Of a stretch of DNA of 64,000 bases, positions 34,709 through 44,017 are shown piece after piece. This DNA comes from Tropicibacter alexandrii (lineage in GTDB: Bacteria; Pseudomonadota; Alphaproteobacteria; Rhodobacterales; Rhodobacteraceae). The stretch spans positions 181,525-245,524 of the forward strand of contig NZ_RCTZ02000007.1 in assembly GCF_003667315.2 (NCBI RefSeq), written 5' to 3'. Each line of letters begins with the position of its first letter. Position 1 is the first letter of the stretch. The notes beneath the pieces were generated by a model. It searched no databases. It was not told the DNA's origin and worked only from the letters and a program-made list of their open reading frames with translations. The translations under genes were made by a program, and so were the position numbers.

Positions 34709-36115
34709 TTGTCCGACCATCCCAACATGTCCGATGCCGTTGGGGCATTGCGCTTGCCGGCGCTGATCAACGCGTTGCCGGATGAGTTCGCCATTCTCGA
34801 TCGAAATGGCGTCGTCGTTGCCGCGAACGATGCATGGCGTCAGTTCAGCATCGAAAACGGCGGCGAGGCGGATCACTATATCGGCAGCCGGTATTTCGAA
34901 ATCTGCGACAGTGCCGAGGGCGCGTCGAGCGCCGAGGCGCGCATCGTCGTCGATGGCCTGCGCAAGACCCTTGCGACCGGCCAGCCCTTTGTCTGCGAAT
35001 ATCCCTGCGACAGCGACACCGTCAAACGCTGGTTCGAACTGACGGCCACGCGCATCGAATCCGACGACGACGTCTTTCTTGCCGTGCAGCACCGCAACGT
35101 GACCGCGCGGCGCGTCCAGCGGACGGCGCTGGAGCAGGCCTATATCGACAGCAGCGCGCTGGCGGCGCTGGTGACGGGCACGACCGATCCGATTCTCAGT
35201 TACGATCTCGACGGCAACATCGCGACATGGAACCCGGCGGCGGAAAAGCTGTACGGCTACACCCATGACGAGGCGGTGGGCCAGCCGCTTAGCCTGCTAT
35301 ACCCGCCGGATTGGCCCAAGCCGGTCAGCTGGTATCGCGACGAGATCCTTGCCGGGCGGCTCGAACGGTTCGAGGCGACGCGGATCGGCAAGGACGGCAC
35401 GGCGCACGAGGTCTGGATCAGTTGCGCCCCGATCAGGTCCGCGACGGGCGAGGTCGTGGCGATCTCGAACATCCACCGCGACATCACCGAGCTGCGCAAG
35501 GCCGAGAAGGCGCGCGAATTGCTGGCCCGCGAGGTCATCCACCGCGCCAAGAACATGCTGACGATCGTGTCGGCGGTTCAGCGTCAGACCGCGCGCACCG
35601 CGTTGTCGGTCGAGGATTTCCACCGCAGTTTCGGCGCGCGCATCGCCGCGCTGGCCAAATCGACCGACCTGCTGGTCGGCGGCGACTGGTCGGCCGTGCC
35701 GCTGGGGGCGCTGATCGACGGACATCTGCGGCCCTTCGTGGCCGACACCGATCACCGGATTCGACTGGATGGCCCCGATGTGCGGCTGGCGCCGCAAGCG
35801 GTGCAGACGATTGGGGTGGCGTTCCACGAACTGGCGACCAATTCGCTCAAATACGGTGCGTTGCACCACGACGTGGGTGAGATCGACATTTCATGGGCGC
35901 TGTCGCCGGACGCCACGGACAAGGCGATCACCCTGTCTTGGCGGGAGACCAAACTGGCCCAGCCGCCGCGCGAAAGCGGCACCGGCTTCGGCTCGACCGT
36001 GCTGACCTCGCTGGCGCCGTCCATGCTGGGGACGAAGGCGGATTACAGTCTGACCGATGAGGCCGTGCATTGGCACATCTCGATCCCAGAGGCCCATTTC
36101 ACGCTGGACATGTGA
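34709..36115 (+). CDS. PAS-domain sensor histidine kinase of the HWE family
   Basis: A 468-residue soluble kinase: PAS domain 1 (about 18-135), PAS domain 2 (about 150-265, with TTDPILSYDLDGNIATWN and a PAC end at IHRDITELRKAE), then the HWE kinase core. The phosphoacceptor is H278 in EVIHRAKNML, the N-box is HELATNSLKYGAL at 373-385, and the family W-x-E is W411-E413 in LSWRET. No membrane segment and no response regulator gene nearby, so it is an orphan; the PAS ligand (flavin or other) cannot be told, but no clear NCxFL photoreceptor motif is present. Start TTG 34709 is preferred to ATG 34727 because AAGGAG stands 6 bases before it. It sits between fabA and fabB. Confidence 0.88.
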   Translation: MSDHPNMSDAVGALRLPALINALPDEFAILDRNGVVVAANDAWRQFSIENGGEADHYIGSRYFEICDSAEGASSAEARIVVDGLRKTLATGQPFVCEYPCDSDTVKRWFELTATRIESDDDVFLAVQHRNVTARRVQRTALEQAYIDSSALAALVTGTTDPILSYDLDGNIATWNPAAEKLYGYTHDEAVGQPLSLLYPPDWPKPVSWYRDEILAGRLERFEATRIGKDGTAHEVWISCAPIRSATGEVVAISNIHRDITELRKAEKARELLAREVIHRAKNMLTIVSAVQRQTARTALSVEDFHRSFGARIAALAKSTDLLVGGDWSAVPLGALIDGHLRPFVADTDHRIRLDGPDVRLAPQAVQTIGVAFHELATNSLKYGALHHDVGEIDISWALSPDATDKAITLSWRETKLAQPPRESGTGFGSTVLTSLAPSMLGTKADYSLTDEAVHWHISIPEAHFTLDM

Positions 36116-36118
36116 CGA

Positions 36119-36358
36119 TCAGACCGACGGCCATTCGCGGTCCGGCGCGCTCTGATGGTCCTCGGACGGGCCGATCATCCACAAAAGCAAGATGGCCACC
36201 AGCGGACTGAGCAACAGGGACACCAAGATCCACGCGAGTGCGCTGCGGCCACGGTCCTCGGCCATTTGAGCCGGCACGACGAATGTCAGCCAGACCGACA
36301 GCGCGACGACGCCCACGACTATGACCGCGGCAAAAATGTATCCGAATGTATCAGTCAA
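36119..36358 (-). CDS. Small two-helix membrane protein, unknown function
   Basis: About 79 residues with two membrane segments (YIFAAVIVVGVVALSVWLTF and ALAWILVSLLLSPLVAILLL) joined by a loop with AEDRGRS, a pattern common in small bacterial membrane proteins of unknown role. No ATG fits; TTG at 36358 (MTDTFGYIF) gives a sensible N-terminus, while the open frame continues to 36637 into the fabB leader with poor coding look. Convergent with the HWE kinase gene, 3 bases apart. Confidence 0.55.
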   Translation of the reverse strand: MTDTFGYIFAAVIVVGVVALSVWLTFVVPAQMAEDRGRSALAWILVSLLLSPLVAILLLWMIGPSEDHQSAPDREWPSV

Positions 36359-36536
36359 AGGGTCCAACCTGTTCTCGCCCGGGCCTTGGGTGTTTTGCAG
36401 CCGTCCGACGCGACGAACGTACAGCAGGGGGGGCCACGGATGCAATGCGGGGTTGTGAGCTGTCATGCGTTCCTCGCACCTTGCGCCGCCCCCGCCTGAT
36501 GCCCTAAACACCCTGCAACCAAACGAAGGAGGCCAC

Positions 36537-37766
36537 ATGCGCCGTGTCGTCGTCACCGGGTTGGGGATCGTCTCCTCGATCGGGAACAATGCCCAAGAGG
36601 TCCTCGCCTCGCTGAAAGCCGGGAAATCCGGCATCACCGCCAGCGAAGAGATGAAGGAACATGGCTTCCGCTCTCAGATCGCGGGCACGCTCAAGATCGA
36701 TGTGGCCCAGCATATCGACAAGCGGACCCTGCGCTTCATGGGGCCGGGCGCGGCCTATGCGCATATCGCCATGCAGCAGGCCATCGCGGATTCGGGCCTT
36801 GAGGAAAGCGATATCGTCAACCCGCGCACCGGTCTGGTGGCGGGGTCCGGCGGCCCCTCGACCAGCGCGATGCTGACCGCCCATGAAACGGTGCTGAAGA
36901 CCGGCGCGACCAAGCGCGTGGGTCCGTTTGCCGTGCCGAAATGCATGTGCTCGACCGTGTCGGCCAACCTGTCGACCGCGTTCAAGATCAAGGGCATCAA
37001 CTACTCGATCACCTCGGCCTGCTCGACCTCGCTGCACTGCATCGGGAACGCGGCGGAACAGATCATGCTGGGCAAGCAGGATGTCATGTTCGCAGGTGGC
37101 GGCGAGGAACTGGACTGGACGCTGTCCTGCCTCTTCGACGCGATGGGCGCGATGTCGTCCAAGTATAACGACACCCCGGAGAAGGCGTCTCGCGCGTTCG
37201 ACGCGAACCGCGACGGGTTCGTCATTTCGGGCGGCGGCGGCATCCTCGTGCTGGAGGAACTGGAACACGCCAAGGCGCGCGGTGCCAAGATCTATGCCGA
37301 GGTGACGGGCTATGGCGCGACGTCGGACGGCGCCGACATGGTCGCACCGTCGGGCGAGGGCGGCGAACGCGCCATGCGTCTGGCCTTGGGCACGCTGCCC
37401 GAAGGCCGCACCGTCAGCTACATCAACGCGCATGGCACCTCGACGCCCGTGGGTGACGTGGGCGAGATCGAGGCGGTCCGCCGTGTGTTCGGTGAAGGCT
37501 CGACCCCGCCGGTCTCCTCGACCAAATCCATGACGGGTCACTCGCAGGGCGCCACCGGCGCGCAAGAGGCGATCTATTGCCTGCTCGCGCTGGAGCATGA
37601 CTTCATCATCCCGTCGATCAACGTGGAAACGCTGGACCCGGCGCTGAAGCCCGAGGAGATCGCGACCCAACTGGTGGAAAACGCCGGGCTGGATTCGGTG
37701 ATGACCAACAGCTTTGGCTTTGGCGGCACCAACGGCTCGATGGTGCTGTCGAAGTATCGCGACTGA
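36537..37766 (+). CDS. fabB: 3-oxoacyl-ACP synthase I
   Basis: Condensing enzyme that elongates unsaturated acyl-ACP with malonyl-ACP. The 409-residue protein has catalytic C162 in [10 protein letters not shown], and the two histidines in [11 protein letters not shown] and [12 protein letters not shown]; the N-terminal [13 protein letters not shown] is the thiolase-fold start. AAGGAGG precedes the ATG at 36537. It works with FabA, but here a kinase gene, a small opposite-strand gene and a terminator stand between the two. Confidence 0.96.
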   Translation: MRRVVVTGLGIVSSIGNNAQEVLASLKAGKSGITASEEMKEHGFRSQIAGTLKIDVAQHIDKRTLRFMGPGAAYAHIAMQQAIADSGLEESDIVNPRTGLVAGSGGPSTSAMLTAHETVLKTGATKRVGPFAVPKCMCSTVSANLSTAFKIKGINYSITSACSTSLHCIGNAAEQIMLGKQDVMFAGGGEELDWTLSCLFDAMGAMSSKYNDTPEKASRAFDANRDGFVISGGGGILVLEELEHAKARGAKIYAEVTGYGATSDGADMVAPSGEGGERAMRLALGTLPEGRTVSYINAHGTSTPVGDVGEIEAVRRVFGEGSTPPVSSTKSMTGHSQGATGAQEAIYCLLALEHDFIIPSINVETLDPALKPEEIATQLVENAGLDSVMTNSFGFGGTNGSMVLSKYRD

Positions 37767-37774
37767 CATGGTCC

Positions 37775-37803
37775 GAGCCGTCGTTTGAATTCGACGGCGG
37801 CTC
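37775..37803 (+). terminator. Hairpin after fabB
   Basis: GAGCCGTCG pairs with CGACGG-CGG-CTC across TTTGAATT, with a 3-base bulge. It starts 9 bases after the fabB stop and ends just before the opposite-strand gene. No T-run, so only moderate support. Confidence 0.45.
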
Positions 37804-37813
37804 TGCCAGTCCC

Positions 37814-38302
37814 TTACATCTCGCGTAGCGGAAACGGTCGCTCGGGCAGATGCGCCATCAGCCGATCACGCAAATCCGGGCTGTCGGGAAGCAACCGATT
37901 GGGTGTGGCCGTCCTCAGAGTCGCGCTCGGGCCTGTGACCGCGGCATTGGCGCATTGGAAACAGATGTTTGCGCACCAATCCATCTGGCCCTCGTTGACG
38001 ACCGCGATGCCATGGTTGGGGTAAAAACACATCCACGTCATGTCGCCGTCCGGGGCGTTCCAAGCCGTCAACAAATCCTGTCCATCGTTTGGCGCGACGA
38101 ACCGACCTGCGATCTGGAAAGGGGCATTTCGTTTGCCCATGGCGAGCGTCTTGCCAAAATCCAGACGGTCCCCGGCGTTGCGCGCGATCAGCGCCGCCAG
38201 TTGGCCCATGGGTGCCGGACCGGCGCCGCCGCCGGGGACCGCAAGCATATGAAAAACGAACAGAGCCTCCCAAGGCTTTTCAAGTCTGGCTTTGATATGC
38301 AC
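37814..38302 (-). CDS. Protein of unknown function between fabB and fabI
   Basis: A frame of 162 codons from GTG 38302; no named family recognised. The central part MTWMCFYPNHGIAVVNEG followed by WCANICFQCANAAV has C-x-P-x-HGI and closely spaced cysteines, reminiscent of small uncharacterised bacterial proteins with a C...PRHGIR...ICFEC pattern. The amino end (EKPWEALFVFHMLAVPGGG) is not a signal peptide. The start is uncertain: sequence upstream of 38302 in other frames also looks partly coding, so a small deletion or frame error there is possible. It reads against the flanking fab genes. Confidence 0.5.
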   Translation of the reverse strand: MHIKARLEKPWEALFVFHMLAVPGGGAGPAPMGQLAALIARNAGDRLDFGKTLAMGKRNAPFQIAGRFVAPNDGQDLLTAWNAPDGDMTWMCFYPNHGIAVVNEGQMDWCANICFQCANAAVTGPSATLRTATPNRLLPDSPDLRDRLMAHLPERPFPLREM

Positions 38303-38452
38303 TGGCTGGCCTCCGGTTTGGGCGCGATGGGCTGGCTTGTCGGCCTTGCCGAACCAAGTAGGGCAAAAGGCCCTCGGGCTTCAAGCGTCGCGCCCCAAAC
38401 TTGACCTCTCCCTGCTTTCCGGTCAGGAAAGGCAAAAAGCCGGAGAGGGCAC

Positions 38453-39241
38453 ATGACGATTTCACTGAAAGGCAAGCGCGGGCTCATCATGGGTGTCGCC
38501 AACGAGCGCTCGATTGCATGGGGCATAGCCAAGGCCTGTGCCGAGGCCGGGGCCGAGCTGGCCTTTACCTATCAGGGCGAGGCCTTTGGCAAGCGGTTGG
38601 CCCCCTTGGCCGAAAGCGTCGGCAGCGACTTCATGGTGGATGTGGACGTGACCGACGAGGCCAGCCTCGACGCGGCCTTTGACAAGCTGGCCGAACGCTG
38701 GGACCGGCTGGATTTCGTCGTCCACGCCATCGCGTTTTCGGACAAGTCCGAGCTGCAGGGGCGGATACTCAATACCACGCGGGCGAACTTCAAGAATTCG
38801 ATGGACATCTCGGTCTACAGCTTCATCGACGTGGCGCGCCGCGCGCATCCGCTGATGACCGAGGGCGGCACGCTGTTGACGCTGACCTATATGGGGTCCA
38901 ACCGCGTCACGCCGAATTACAACGTCATGGGCGTGGCCAAGGCGGCGCTGGAATCCGCGACGCGCTATCTGGCCAACGACCTTGGCCGCGACGGCATCCG
39001 CGTCAACGCCATCAGCCCCGGCCCGATGAAGACGCTGGCAGGCTCTGCCATCGGCGGCGCGCGCAAGACCTACAAGCACACCAACGAGAACGCCCCCCTT
39101 GGGGGCAATGCCACGCTGGAGGCGGTGGGCGGCACCGCGGTCTGGCTGATCTCCGAGGGCGGGGCCTGCACCACCGGCGAGATCGTGCGCGTCGATGGCG
39201 GCTTCCACGTGTTGGGCATGCCGCAATACGACAACCTGTGA
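38453..39241 (+). CDS. fabI: Enoyl-ACP reductase (NADH)
   Basis: Last step of each elongation cycle, reducing enoyl-ACP. The 262-residue short-chain dehydrogenase keeps the FabI residues at E. coli numbering: Y146, Y156 and K163 in the stretch YMGSNRVTPNYNVMGVAK. The NAD-binding start is GLIMGVANERSIAWGIA. GGAGAGGG precedes the ATG. FabI is the classic target of triclosan. It heads a small operon with the two genes that follow; its stop overlaps the next GTG start (GTGA). Confidence 0.96.
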   Translation: MTISLKGKRGLIMGVANERSIAWGIAKACAEAGAELAFTYQGEAFGKRLAPLAESVGSDFMVDVDVTDEASLDAAFDKLAERWDRLDFVVHAIAFSDKSELQGRILNTTRANFKNSMDISVYSFIDVARRAHPLMTEGGTLLTLTYMGSNRVTPNYNVMGVAKAALESATRYLANDLGRDGIRVNAISPGPMKTLAGSAIGGARKTYKHTNENAPLGGNATLEAVGGTAVWLISEGGACTTGEIVRVDGGFHVLGMPQYDNL

Positions 39242-39588
39242 GCCGGGTCTGGTCCAGATTGAAGGCGCGTCCGATCCTGTCGGGCGCGTTTTTGTTGGCG
39301 CTGGCGGTCATGCTGTTCTTCGGTGCACGGCTGGTCTTGTCGGGGATCTACTGGTCTGACCCCGCGCATCGCGACCAGACCATCGCCCTGTGGATGACGC
39401 CCGGCTATGTCGTGCATTCGTGGCAAATCCCGCGCGAGGTCATGCGCGCGGCGCTTGGCCCGCCCCCCGAGGATGGCAAGCGCGAGACACTGGCCGAGAT
39501 CGCGAAACGGCTGGGCGAGGACCCCGCCGTGCTGATCGCCCGGATCGAAGCCGAAATCGCCGCCTATCGCGCGGGGCAGGGCGAATGA
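39238..39588 (+). CDS. Small membrane-anchored protein in the fabI operon
   Basis: A 116-residue protein from GTG 39238, which overlaps the fabI stop; the coupling decides the start. One membrane segment lies near residues 13-35 (ILSGAFLLALAVMLFFGARLVL), followed by a soluble part with WMTPGYVVHSWQIPREV and a C-terminal helix TLAEIAKRLGEDPAVLIARIEAEIAAY (positions about 84-111) that could form a coiled coil. No family known to me. Its own stop overlaps dedA. Confidence 0.7.
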   Translation: MSRVWSRLKARPILSGAFLLALAVMLFFGARLVLSGIYWSDPAHRDQTIALWMTPGYVVHSWQIPREVMRAALGPPPEDGKRETLAEIAKRLGEDPAVLIARIEAEIAAYRAGQGE

Positions 39589-40178
39589 GCGATACGCTGT
39601 TCGCGCTGGTGCCGGTCTATGGCGCGTGGCTGGTGCTGCTGGCGACGTATTTCTCGTGCCTTGCCGTGCCTGTGCCATCCTCGTTGATCATGCTGGGGGC
39701 CGGGGCCTTTGCCGCCTCGGGCGATCTGAGCGTTGTGCTCAGTGCAGGGGCGGCGCTTGGTGGTGCGGTGGCTGGGGACCAGACGGGTTTCTTGATCGGC
39801 CGCTGGGGTGGCGCGCGGCTGGTCAATCGGCTTGAAACCCGCCGCAAGACGCGCGGCACCCTGCGCAAGGCCCGCGCCATGCTGCACCGGCGCGGCACCG
39901 TCACGGTGTTCCTGACCCGCTGGCTGTTCAGCCCGCTGGGGCCGTATGTGAACTTCGTCGGGGGGGCGATGCGCCTGCCGTGGTCGCATTTCACGCTGGG
40001 CAGCGTGACCGGCGAAACCGTCTGGGTGGCAATCTATGTGGGGCTCGGCTGGCTCTTTGCCGGGCAGGTGGCCGAAGTGTCGGAACTCGCCAGCGATCTG
40101 GCCGGGTTCCTCGCGGCGGCGGCCATGGCCGGATTGTTGGGCTGGATGGTGTTCCGCAAGCGTCCACGGGAACGCTAG
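39585..40178 (+). CDS. DedA family membrane protein (VTT domain)
   Basis: A 197-residue polytopic protein of the DedA/SNARE-associated (VTT) family, some members of which flip undecaprenyl phosphate or other lipids. Family features are the early LAVPVPSSLIMLGAGAFA, the GDQTGFLIGRWGG loop with the acidic residue, and FLTRWLFSPLGPYVNFVGGAMRLPW with the conserved Arg and Gly. Four or five hydrophobic segments are visible. ATGA overlap with the preceding gene; third gene of the fabI operon. Confidence 0.88.
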   Translation: MSDTLFALVPVYGAWLVLLATYFSCLAVPVPSSLIMLGAGAFAASGDLSVVLSAGAALGGAVAGDQTGFLIGRWGGARLVNRLETRRKTRGTLRKARAMLHRRGTVTVFLTRWLFSPLGPYVNFVGGAMRLPWSHFTLGSVTGETVWVAIYVGLGWLFAGQVAEVSELASDLAGFLAAAAMAGLLGWMVFRKRPRER

Positions 40179-40218
40179 ACGCCGTTCCGCGTTCCTTCCG
40201 GTAACAGAAGGAGCCGAA

Positions 40219-40893
40219 ATGACACATCGACTGACGCTGCAATCCATCAAGCAGGTCACCCATAACGTGGTGCACCTGACCTTTGACAAGCCCGAGGGCT
40301 TCGACTTCACACCCGGGCAGGCCACCGAACTGGCGCTGGATCAGGATGGATGGCGCGACGAGGGGCGGCCCTTCACCTTTACCTCGCTGCCGGAAGAAGA
40401 CACGCTCGACTTCGTCATCAAATCCTATCCCGACCATGACGGCGTCACCGCCCGCATCCCAAAGCTGCGCCCCGGCGATCACGTGCTGATCGGCGATGCG
40501 TGGGGTGCGATCGAGGACAAGGGGGACGGTGTCTTCATTGCCGGGGGCGCGGGCGTGACGCCGTTCATCTCGATCCTGCGGGCCAAGCTGGCCGCGAAGG
40601 GGACGCTTGACGGCAACACGCTGCTGTTCTCGAACAAGACCGAAGCCGACATCATCCTCAAGGACTGGTTCGAAAAGGCCGAGGGGCTGAAGACCCAGTG
40701 GGTCGTGACCGACCAGAAGGATCCGCGCTACGAAAGCGGACCCATAGGGGTCAAGATGCTCAAGGAGCTGGTCACGCCGGGGCGCGACATCTGCTATGTC
40801 TGCGGGCCCGACAGCATGGTCGAGGACCTGCCGAAGAAGCTTGAGGCCGCAGGCGTGCCCGACGCCCAGATCGTGACCGAGGATTTCAGCTAA
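40219..40893 (+). CDS. Ferredoxin/flavodoxin reductase-like flavoprotein
   Basis: A 224-residue FAD- and NAD(P)-binding reductase without an iron-sulfur domain. The FAD motif is RPFTFTSLP, the nucleotide-binding motif GGAGVTPFISIL, and the C-terminal CGPDSMVEDL the pyridine-nucleotide end, all in the ferredoxin-NADP reductase fold. The electron acceptor is unknown. AGAAGGAG precedes the ATG at 40219. It follows dedA by 40 bases on the same strand and converges with the gene at 40907. Confidence 0.88.
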   Translation: MTHRLTLQSIKQVTHNVVHLTFDKPEGFDFTPGQATELALDQDGWRDEGRPFTFTSLPEEDTLDFVIKSYPDHDGVTARIPKLRPGDHVLIGDAWGAIEDKGDGVFIAGGAGVTPFISILRAKLAAKGTLDGNTLLFSNKTEADIILKDWFEKAEGLKTQWVVTDQKDPRYESGPIGVKMLKELVTPGRDICYVCGPDSMVEDLPKKLEAAGVPDAQIVTEDFS

Positions 40894-40906
40894 CGGCGTC
40901 GCGGGC

Positions 40907-41776
40907 TCAGAACCACTGGCCCGGCTCCATCAGGCCGAGGTCCAGCAATTGCCGCGAATGCCATTCGAACGGCACAGAGTTGTGCCACTGGAAGGTCCGG
41001 ATGTCGAAGGTGCTGCCGGGATTGCGTTTCAGCGCCTTGGCCGTCCGAAACGACACGATCGAGGCGGTCAGGTTGTTGTGCCACGGGCAGGCATAGGTGT
41101 TGTATTCTTCGTCGTCGAACGTGTGGTCCTCGCGCAGGCGCAGGCCCGGCTTGGCCCGGAACAGGCTGATGCGGTCGATCTTGCGCCGTTCGACGGGCAC
41201 GTGTTCCTCGTAGCGCCAACGCAGCCCGCCGAAGAAATCCAGTTGCCGTTCCTTGGGGTGGTTGTGGTTTTCCAGATCGGGCCGGGCGAGGGCGTAATAC
41301 CCGGACTTGTCCAGATGGGCATCGTCCAGCGACACCGCGTTGGGGCAGCGGTTCAGGTCGCCCGCGTACAGGTCGACCACATAGGTCAGCATCGCGTCGC
41401 GCCGTTCCTCGGTGTGGAAGGTCAGCAACTCGCCGACCGTGCGCGTCTCGCAGAACGGGTAGAACAAGTATTCGGCATTGTAGCAGTAATAGAACCAGAC
41501 ACCGGGGGCCGCCTCGATCACGGCATTGACCGCCGTCTGCAAGGCCCCCTCGACCCGCATGTCGTAATCGACGCGGTGGATCTTGTCGTTCAGGTCGGGC
41601 GGCAAGTCGTGCAGCGGATCGACGAAACAGACCACATGGGCAAAACCGGAATGCCGCGTGTGGCGCAGCGTGGTGTCCAGTTCGACCGCATCCTCGGCAA
41701 ACACCAGCGCCACCGGCCCCTTGGCCAGCGCCGCCTGTCCCCGGGCCAGAAAGTCTTTCAGATCGCTATACTGCAT
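40907..41776 (-). CDS. Conserved protein, possible glycosyltransferase family 2-like
   Basis: A 289-residue soluble protein. The N-terminal half (VALVFAEDAVELDTTLRHTRHSGFAHVVCFV) looks like the first strands of a nucleotide-sugar-binding fold with an acidic pair further on. The central LDFFGGLRWRYEEHVP and the ending SVPFEWHSRQLLDLGLMEPGQWF are conserved features I associate with Rhodobacterales proteins labelled glycosyltransferase family 2. No clear DxD catalytic site can be fixed, so the function stays open. The ATG at 41776 is the obvious start within a much longer open frame. Divergent from miaB by 99 bp. Confidence 0.7.
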   Translation of the reverse strand: MQYSDLKDFLARGQAALAKGPVALVFAEDAVELDTTLRHTRHSGFAHVVCFVDPLHDLPPDLNDKIHRVDYDMRVEGALQTAVNAVIEAAPGVWFYYCYNAEYLFYPFCETRTVGELLTFHTEERRDAMLTYVVDLYAGDLNRCPNAVSLDDAHLDKSGYYALARPDLENHNHPKERQLDFFGGLRWRYEEHVPVERRKIDRISLFRAKPGLRLREDHTFDDEEYNTYACPWHNNLTASIVSFRTAKALKRNPGSTFDIRTFQWHNSVPFEWHSRQLLDLGLMEPGQWF

Positions 41777-41875
41777 CGCATTCTCTTTTTGCCGCAGAAA
41801 ACGTGAAAACCGGGTGTATTGCAAGAGAAGGGGATTCTGCGCTATCTGCCGCCCCTGATCTACAGGAGCGCGCCC

Positions 41876-43186
41876 ATGTCCCTCAAGAAGCTGTTCATCA
41901 AGACCTATGGCTGCCAGATGAACGTCTATGACAGCGAGCGCATGGCCGAGGCCATGGGCGGCGAAGGTTATGATACGGTGTCCAGCCCCGAAGAGGCGGA
42001 CATGATCCTGCTCAACACCTGCCATATCCGCGAGAAGGCCGCCGAGAAGGTCTATTCCGAGCTGGGCCGCTACAAGGGGCTGAAGGCGGCGAACCCCGAT
42101 CTCAAGATCGGCGTTGCGGGCTGTGTCGCCCAAGCCGAGGGCGCGGAGATCATGCGCCGCCAGCCGATGGTCGATCTGGTGGTCGGCCCGCAAAGCTATC
42201 ACCGCCTGCCCGATCTGGTCTCGCGCACCCACAACGGGGCCAAGGCGCTGGACACCGACTTCCCCGAGGAAGACAAGTTCGAGCATTTGAATGCGCGGCC
42301 AAAGGCCAAGCGCGGCCCGACCGCCTTTCTGACCGTGCAGGAAGGCTGCGACAAGTTCTGCGCCTTCTGCGTGGTGCCCTATACCCGCGGGGCCGAGGTC
42401 AGCCGCCCGGCAGAGCGCATCATGACCGAGGCGCGCGATCTGGTGGAGCGCGGCGTGCGCGAACTGACCCTGCTGGGCCAGAACGTCAACGCCTATCATG
42501 GGCATGAGGGCGGCTTGGCTGGACTGATCCGGCAACTTGCCACCATCGACGGGCTGGAGCGTATCCGCTTCACCACCTCGCATCCCAATGACATGGACGA
42601 CGCGCTGATCGCCGCGTATGGCGAGTGTGAAAAGCTGATGCCCTATCTGCATCTGCCGGTGCAGGCCGGGTCCGACAAGATCCTGAAGCGGATGAACCGC
42701 AGCCACACCCGCGACCAGTATTTCGCGCTGATCGAACGCCTGCGCGCCGCGCGGCCCGATCTGCACCTGTCGGGCGACTTCATCGTCGGCTTCCCCGAAG
42801 AGACCGAAGAGGACTTCCGCGATACGCTCGACCTGATCGAGACGGTGAAATACGGCAGCGCCTTCAGCTTCAAATATTCCGAGCGCCCCGGCACCCCCGC
42901 CGCCGAGCGCCCGCAAGTGCCCGAGGACGAAAAGGACGACCGCCTGTATCGCCTCCAAGCGCTGTTGAAGACGCAGCAGCAGGAATTGCAGGATGCGATG
43001 GTCGGGCGCGAGGTGTCAGTGCTGTTCGAAAAGGCCGGTCGCCTGCCCGGACAGATGGTCGGCAAGTCGGAATATCTGCACGCGGTCCACGTAACCGCCG
43101 ATGGAATCGCCCCCGGAGACCTCGCCCGTGTGCGAATCGATGCGTCCGGTCCGAACAGCCTTTCCGGGGTGCTTGAGCCCCGTTAA
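41876..43186 (+). CDS. miaB: tRNA-2-methylthio-N6-isopentenyladenosine synthase
   Basis: Radical-SAM methylthiotransferase that completes ms2i6A at position 37 of tRNAs reading codons that start with U. The 436-residue protein has the N-terminal UPF0004 domain with cluster ligands C13, C49 and C83, the radical-SAM cluster C158, C162 and C165 in [10 protein letters not shown], and a C-terminal TRAM domain (about 375-436). The ATG at 41876 has CAGGAG upstream. In this family of genomes miaB commonly sits near phoH-ybeY-corC-lnt, as here. Confidence 0.97.
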   Translation: MSLKKLFIKTYGCQMNVYDSERMAEAMGGEGYDTVSSPEEADMILLNTCHIREKAAEKVYSELGRYKGLKAANPDLKIGVAGCVAQAEGAEIMRRQPMVDLVVGPQSYHRLPDLVSRTHNGAKALDTDFPEEDKFEHLNARPKAKRGPTAFLTVQEGCDKFCAFCVVPYTRGAEVSRPAERIMTEARDLVERGVRELTLLGQNVNAYHGHEGGLAGLIRQLATIDGLERIRFTTSHPNDMDDALIAAYGECEKLMPYLHLPVQAGSDKILKRMNRSHTRDQYFALIERLRAARPDLHLSGDFIVGFPEETEEDFRDTLDLIETVKYGSAFSFKYSERPGTPAAERPQVPEDEKDDRLYRLQALLKTQQQELQDAMVGREVSVLFEKAGRLPGQMVGKSEYLHAVHVTADGIAPGDLARVRIDASGPNSLSGVLEPR

Positions 43187-43407
43187 GGGCCGCCGCGAAG
43201 CCCCTGTTTTCAAAAACTATCCTCGATTATCCACATGATTCCCAAGCATTTCCGGGAATTGTTTCCGATTTCGGCACAATGGCGGCTGCTTTTCGCTTCA
43301 CACGCGAGGCGGACCTGCTAATCTGTTGATTATAGATAATTTGCGCGCGCCACTGCCAAACTTCGGCGCACGCAATGGGGGAAACACGAATAAGGGACAA
43401 GGCTGTG

Positions 43408-44004
43408 GTGAATCGCATCTCCAAGGCCGTCGGCGCATTGGCGCTGGCTGCTCTCGCTGGCCTGTCGGGCGTTGCTCCGACATTCGCTGACGAAGCAGGG
43501 CTGAAAACACCTTTCATTTCTACGCAAAGCACCCGCACCATTCGCGGCGAACAGTACATTCCCGGCATCTGGGTCGATCCCGATGGCTGCGAACACTGGG
43601 TCATGGATGACGGCGTCGAGGGGTACATGGACCCGCATCTGGATCGCAAGGGCATGCCGGTCTGCCGCCGCTCCAACACCTGCGGCGTGCTGAACACCGA
43701 CCAGTATTTCGCCACCGACAGCTACCGCATCAGCCATGCCGGGCAGCAGCGCCTGCGCGAGTTCTTTAGCTCGACCAACGCGATTGCCTTCGTCATTGCC
43801 GGCCATACGGACAGCCGCGCGTCGGACGAATACAACATGAAGCTGTCGTATAACCGCGCAACCGCCGTGGCCAGTGTCGCCCGCTCGATGGGTGCGAACG
43901 TCACCGACGTGCGCGGCTATGGCGAGCGGATGCCGGTCGCATCGAACGGTTCGCATGCCGGCATGGCAAAGAACCGCCGCGTCGAAATCATCTGCATCCG
44001 CTGA
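43408..44004 (+). CDS. OmpA-family outer membrane/peptidoglycan-binding protein with N-terminal GC-HW module
   Basis: A 198-residue exported protein. The signal peptide (1-27, MNRISKAVGALALAALAGL to TFA) is followed by a 34-residue module (53-86) with W55, DPDGCEHW, DDGVEGY and a closing C86, which recurs in the next gene. Then comes an OmpA-like domain (about 95-198): YFATDSYRIS, FVIAGHTDSRASDEYNMKLSYNRA and KNRRVEIICI, the residues that hold peptidoglycan diaminopimelate. GTG 43408 is chosen because GGGACAAGG stands 5 bases before it and it begins the signal peptide; ATG 43375 has no ribosome site. Confidence 0.85.
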   Translation: MNRISKAVGALALAALAGLSGVAPTFADEAGLKTPFISTQSTRTIRGEQYIPGIWVDPDGCEHWVMDDGVEGYMDPHLDRKGMPVCRRSNTCGVLNTDQYFATDSYRISHAGQQRLREFFSSTNAIAFVIAGHTDSRASDEYNMKLSYNRATAVASVARSMGANVTDVRGYGERMPVASNGSHAGMAKNRRVEIICIR

Positions 44005-44017
44005 AGGGGCCACTGAC

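Noticed and set aside
40150..40200. Hairpin GGAACGC/GCGTTCC after dedA as a terminator
   Set aside because: The stem overlaps the stop codon, the loop is long and no T-run follows; the next gene has its own good ribosome site and may be in the same transcript.
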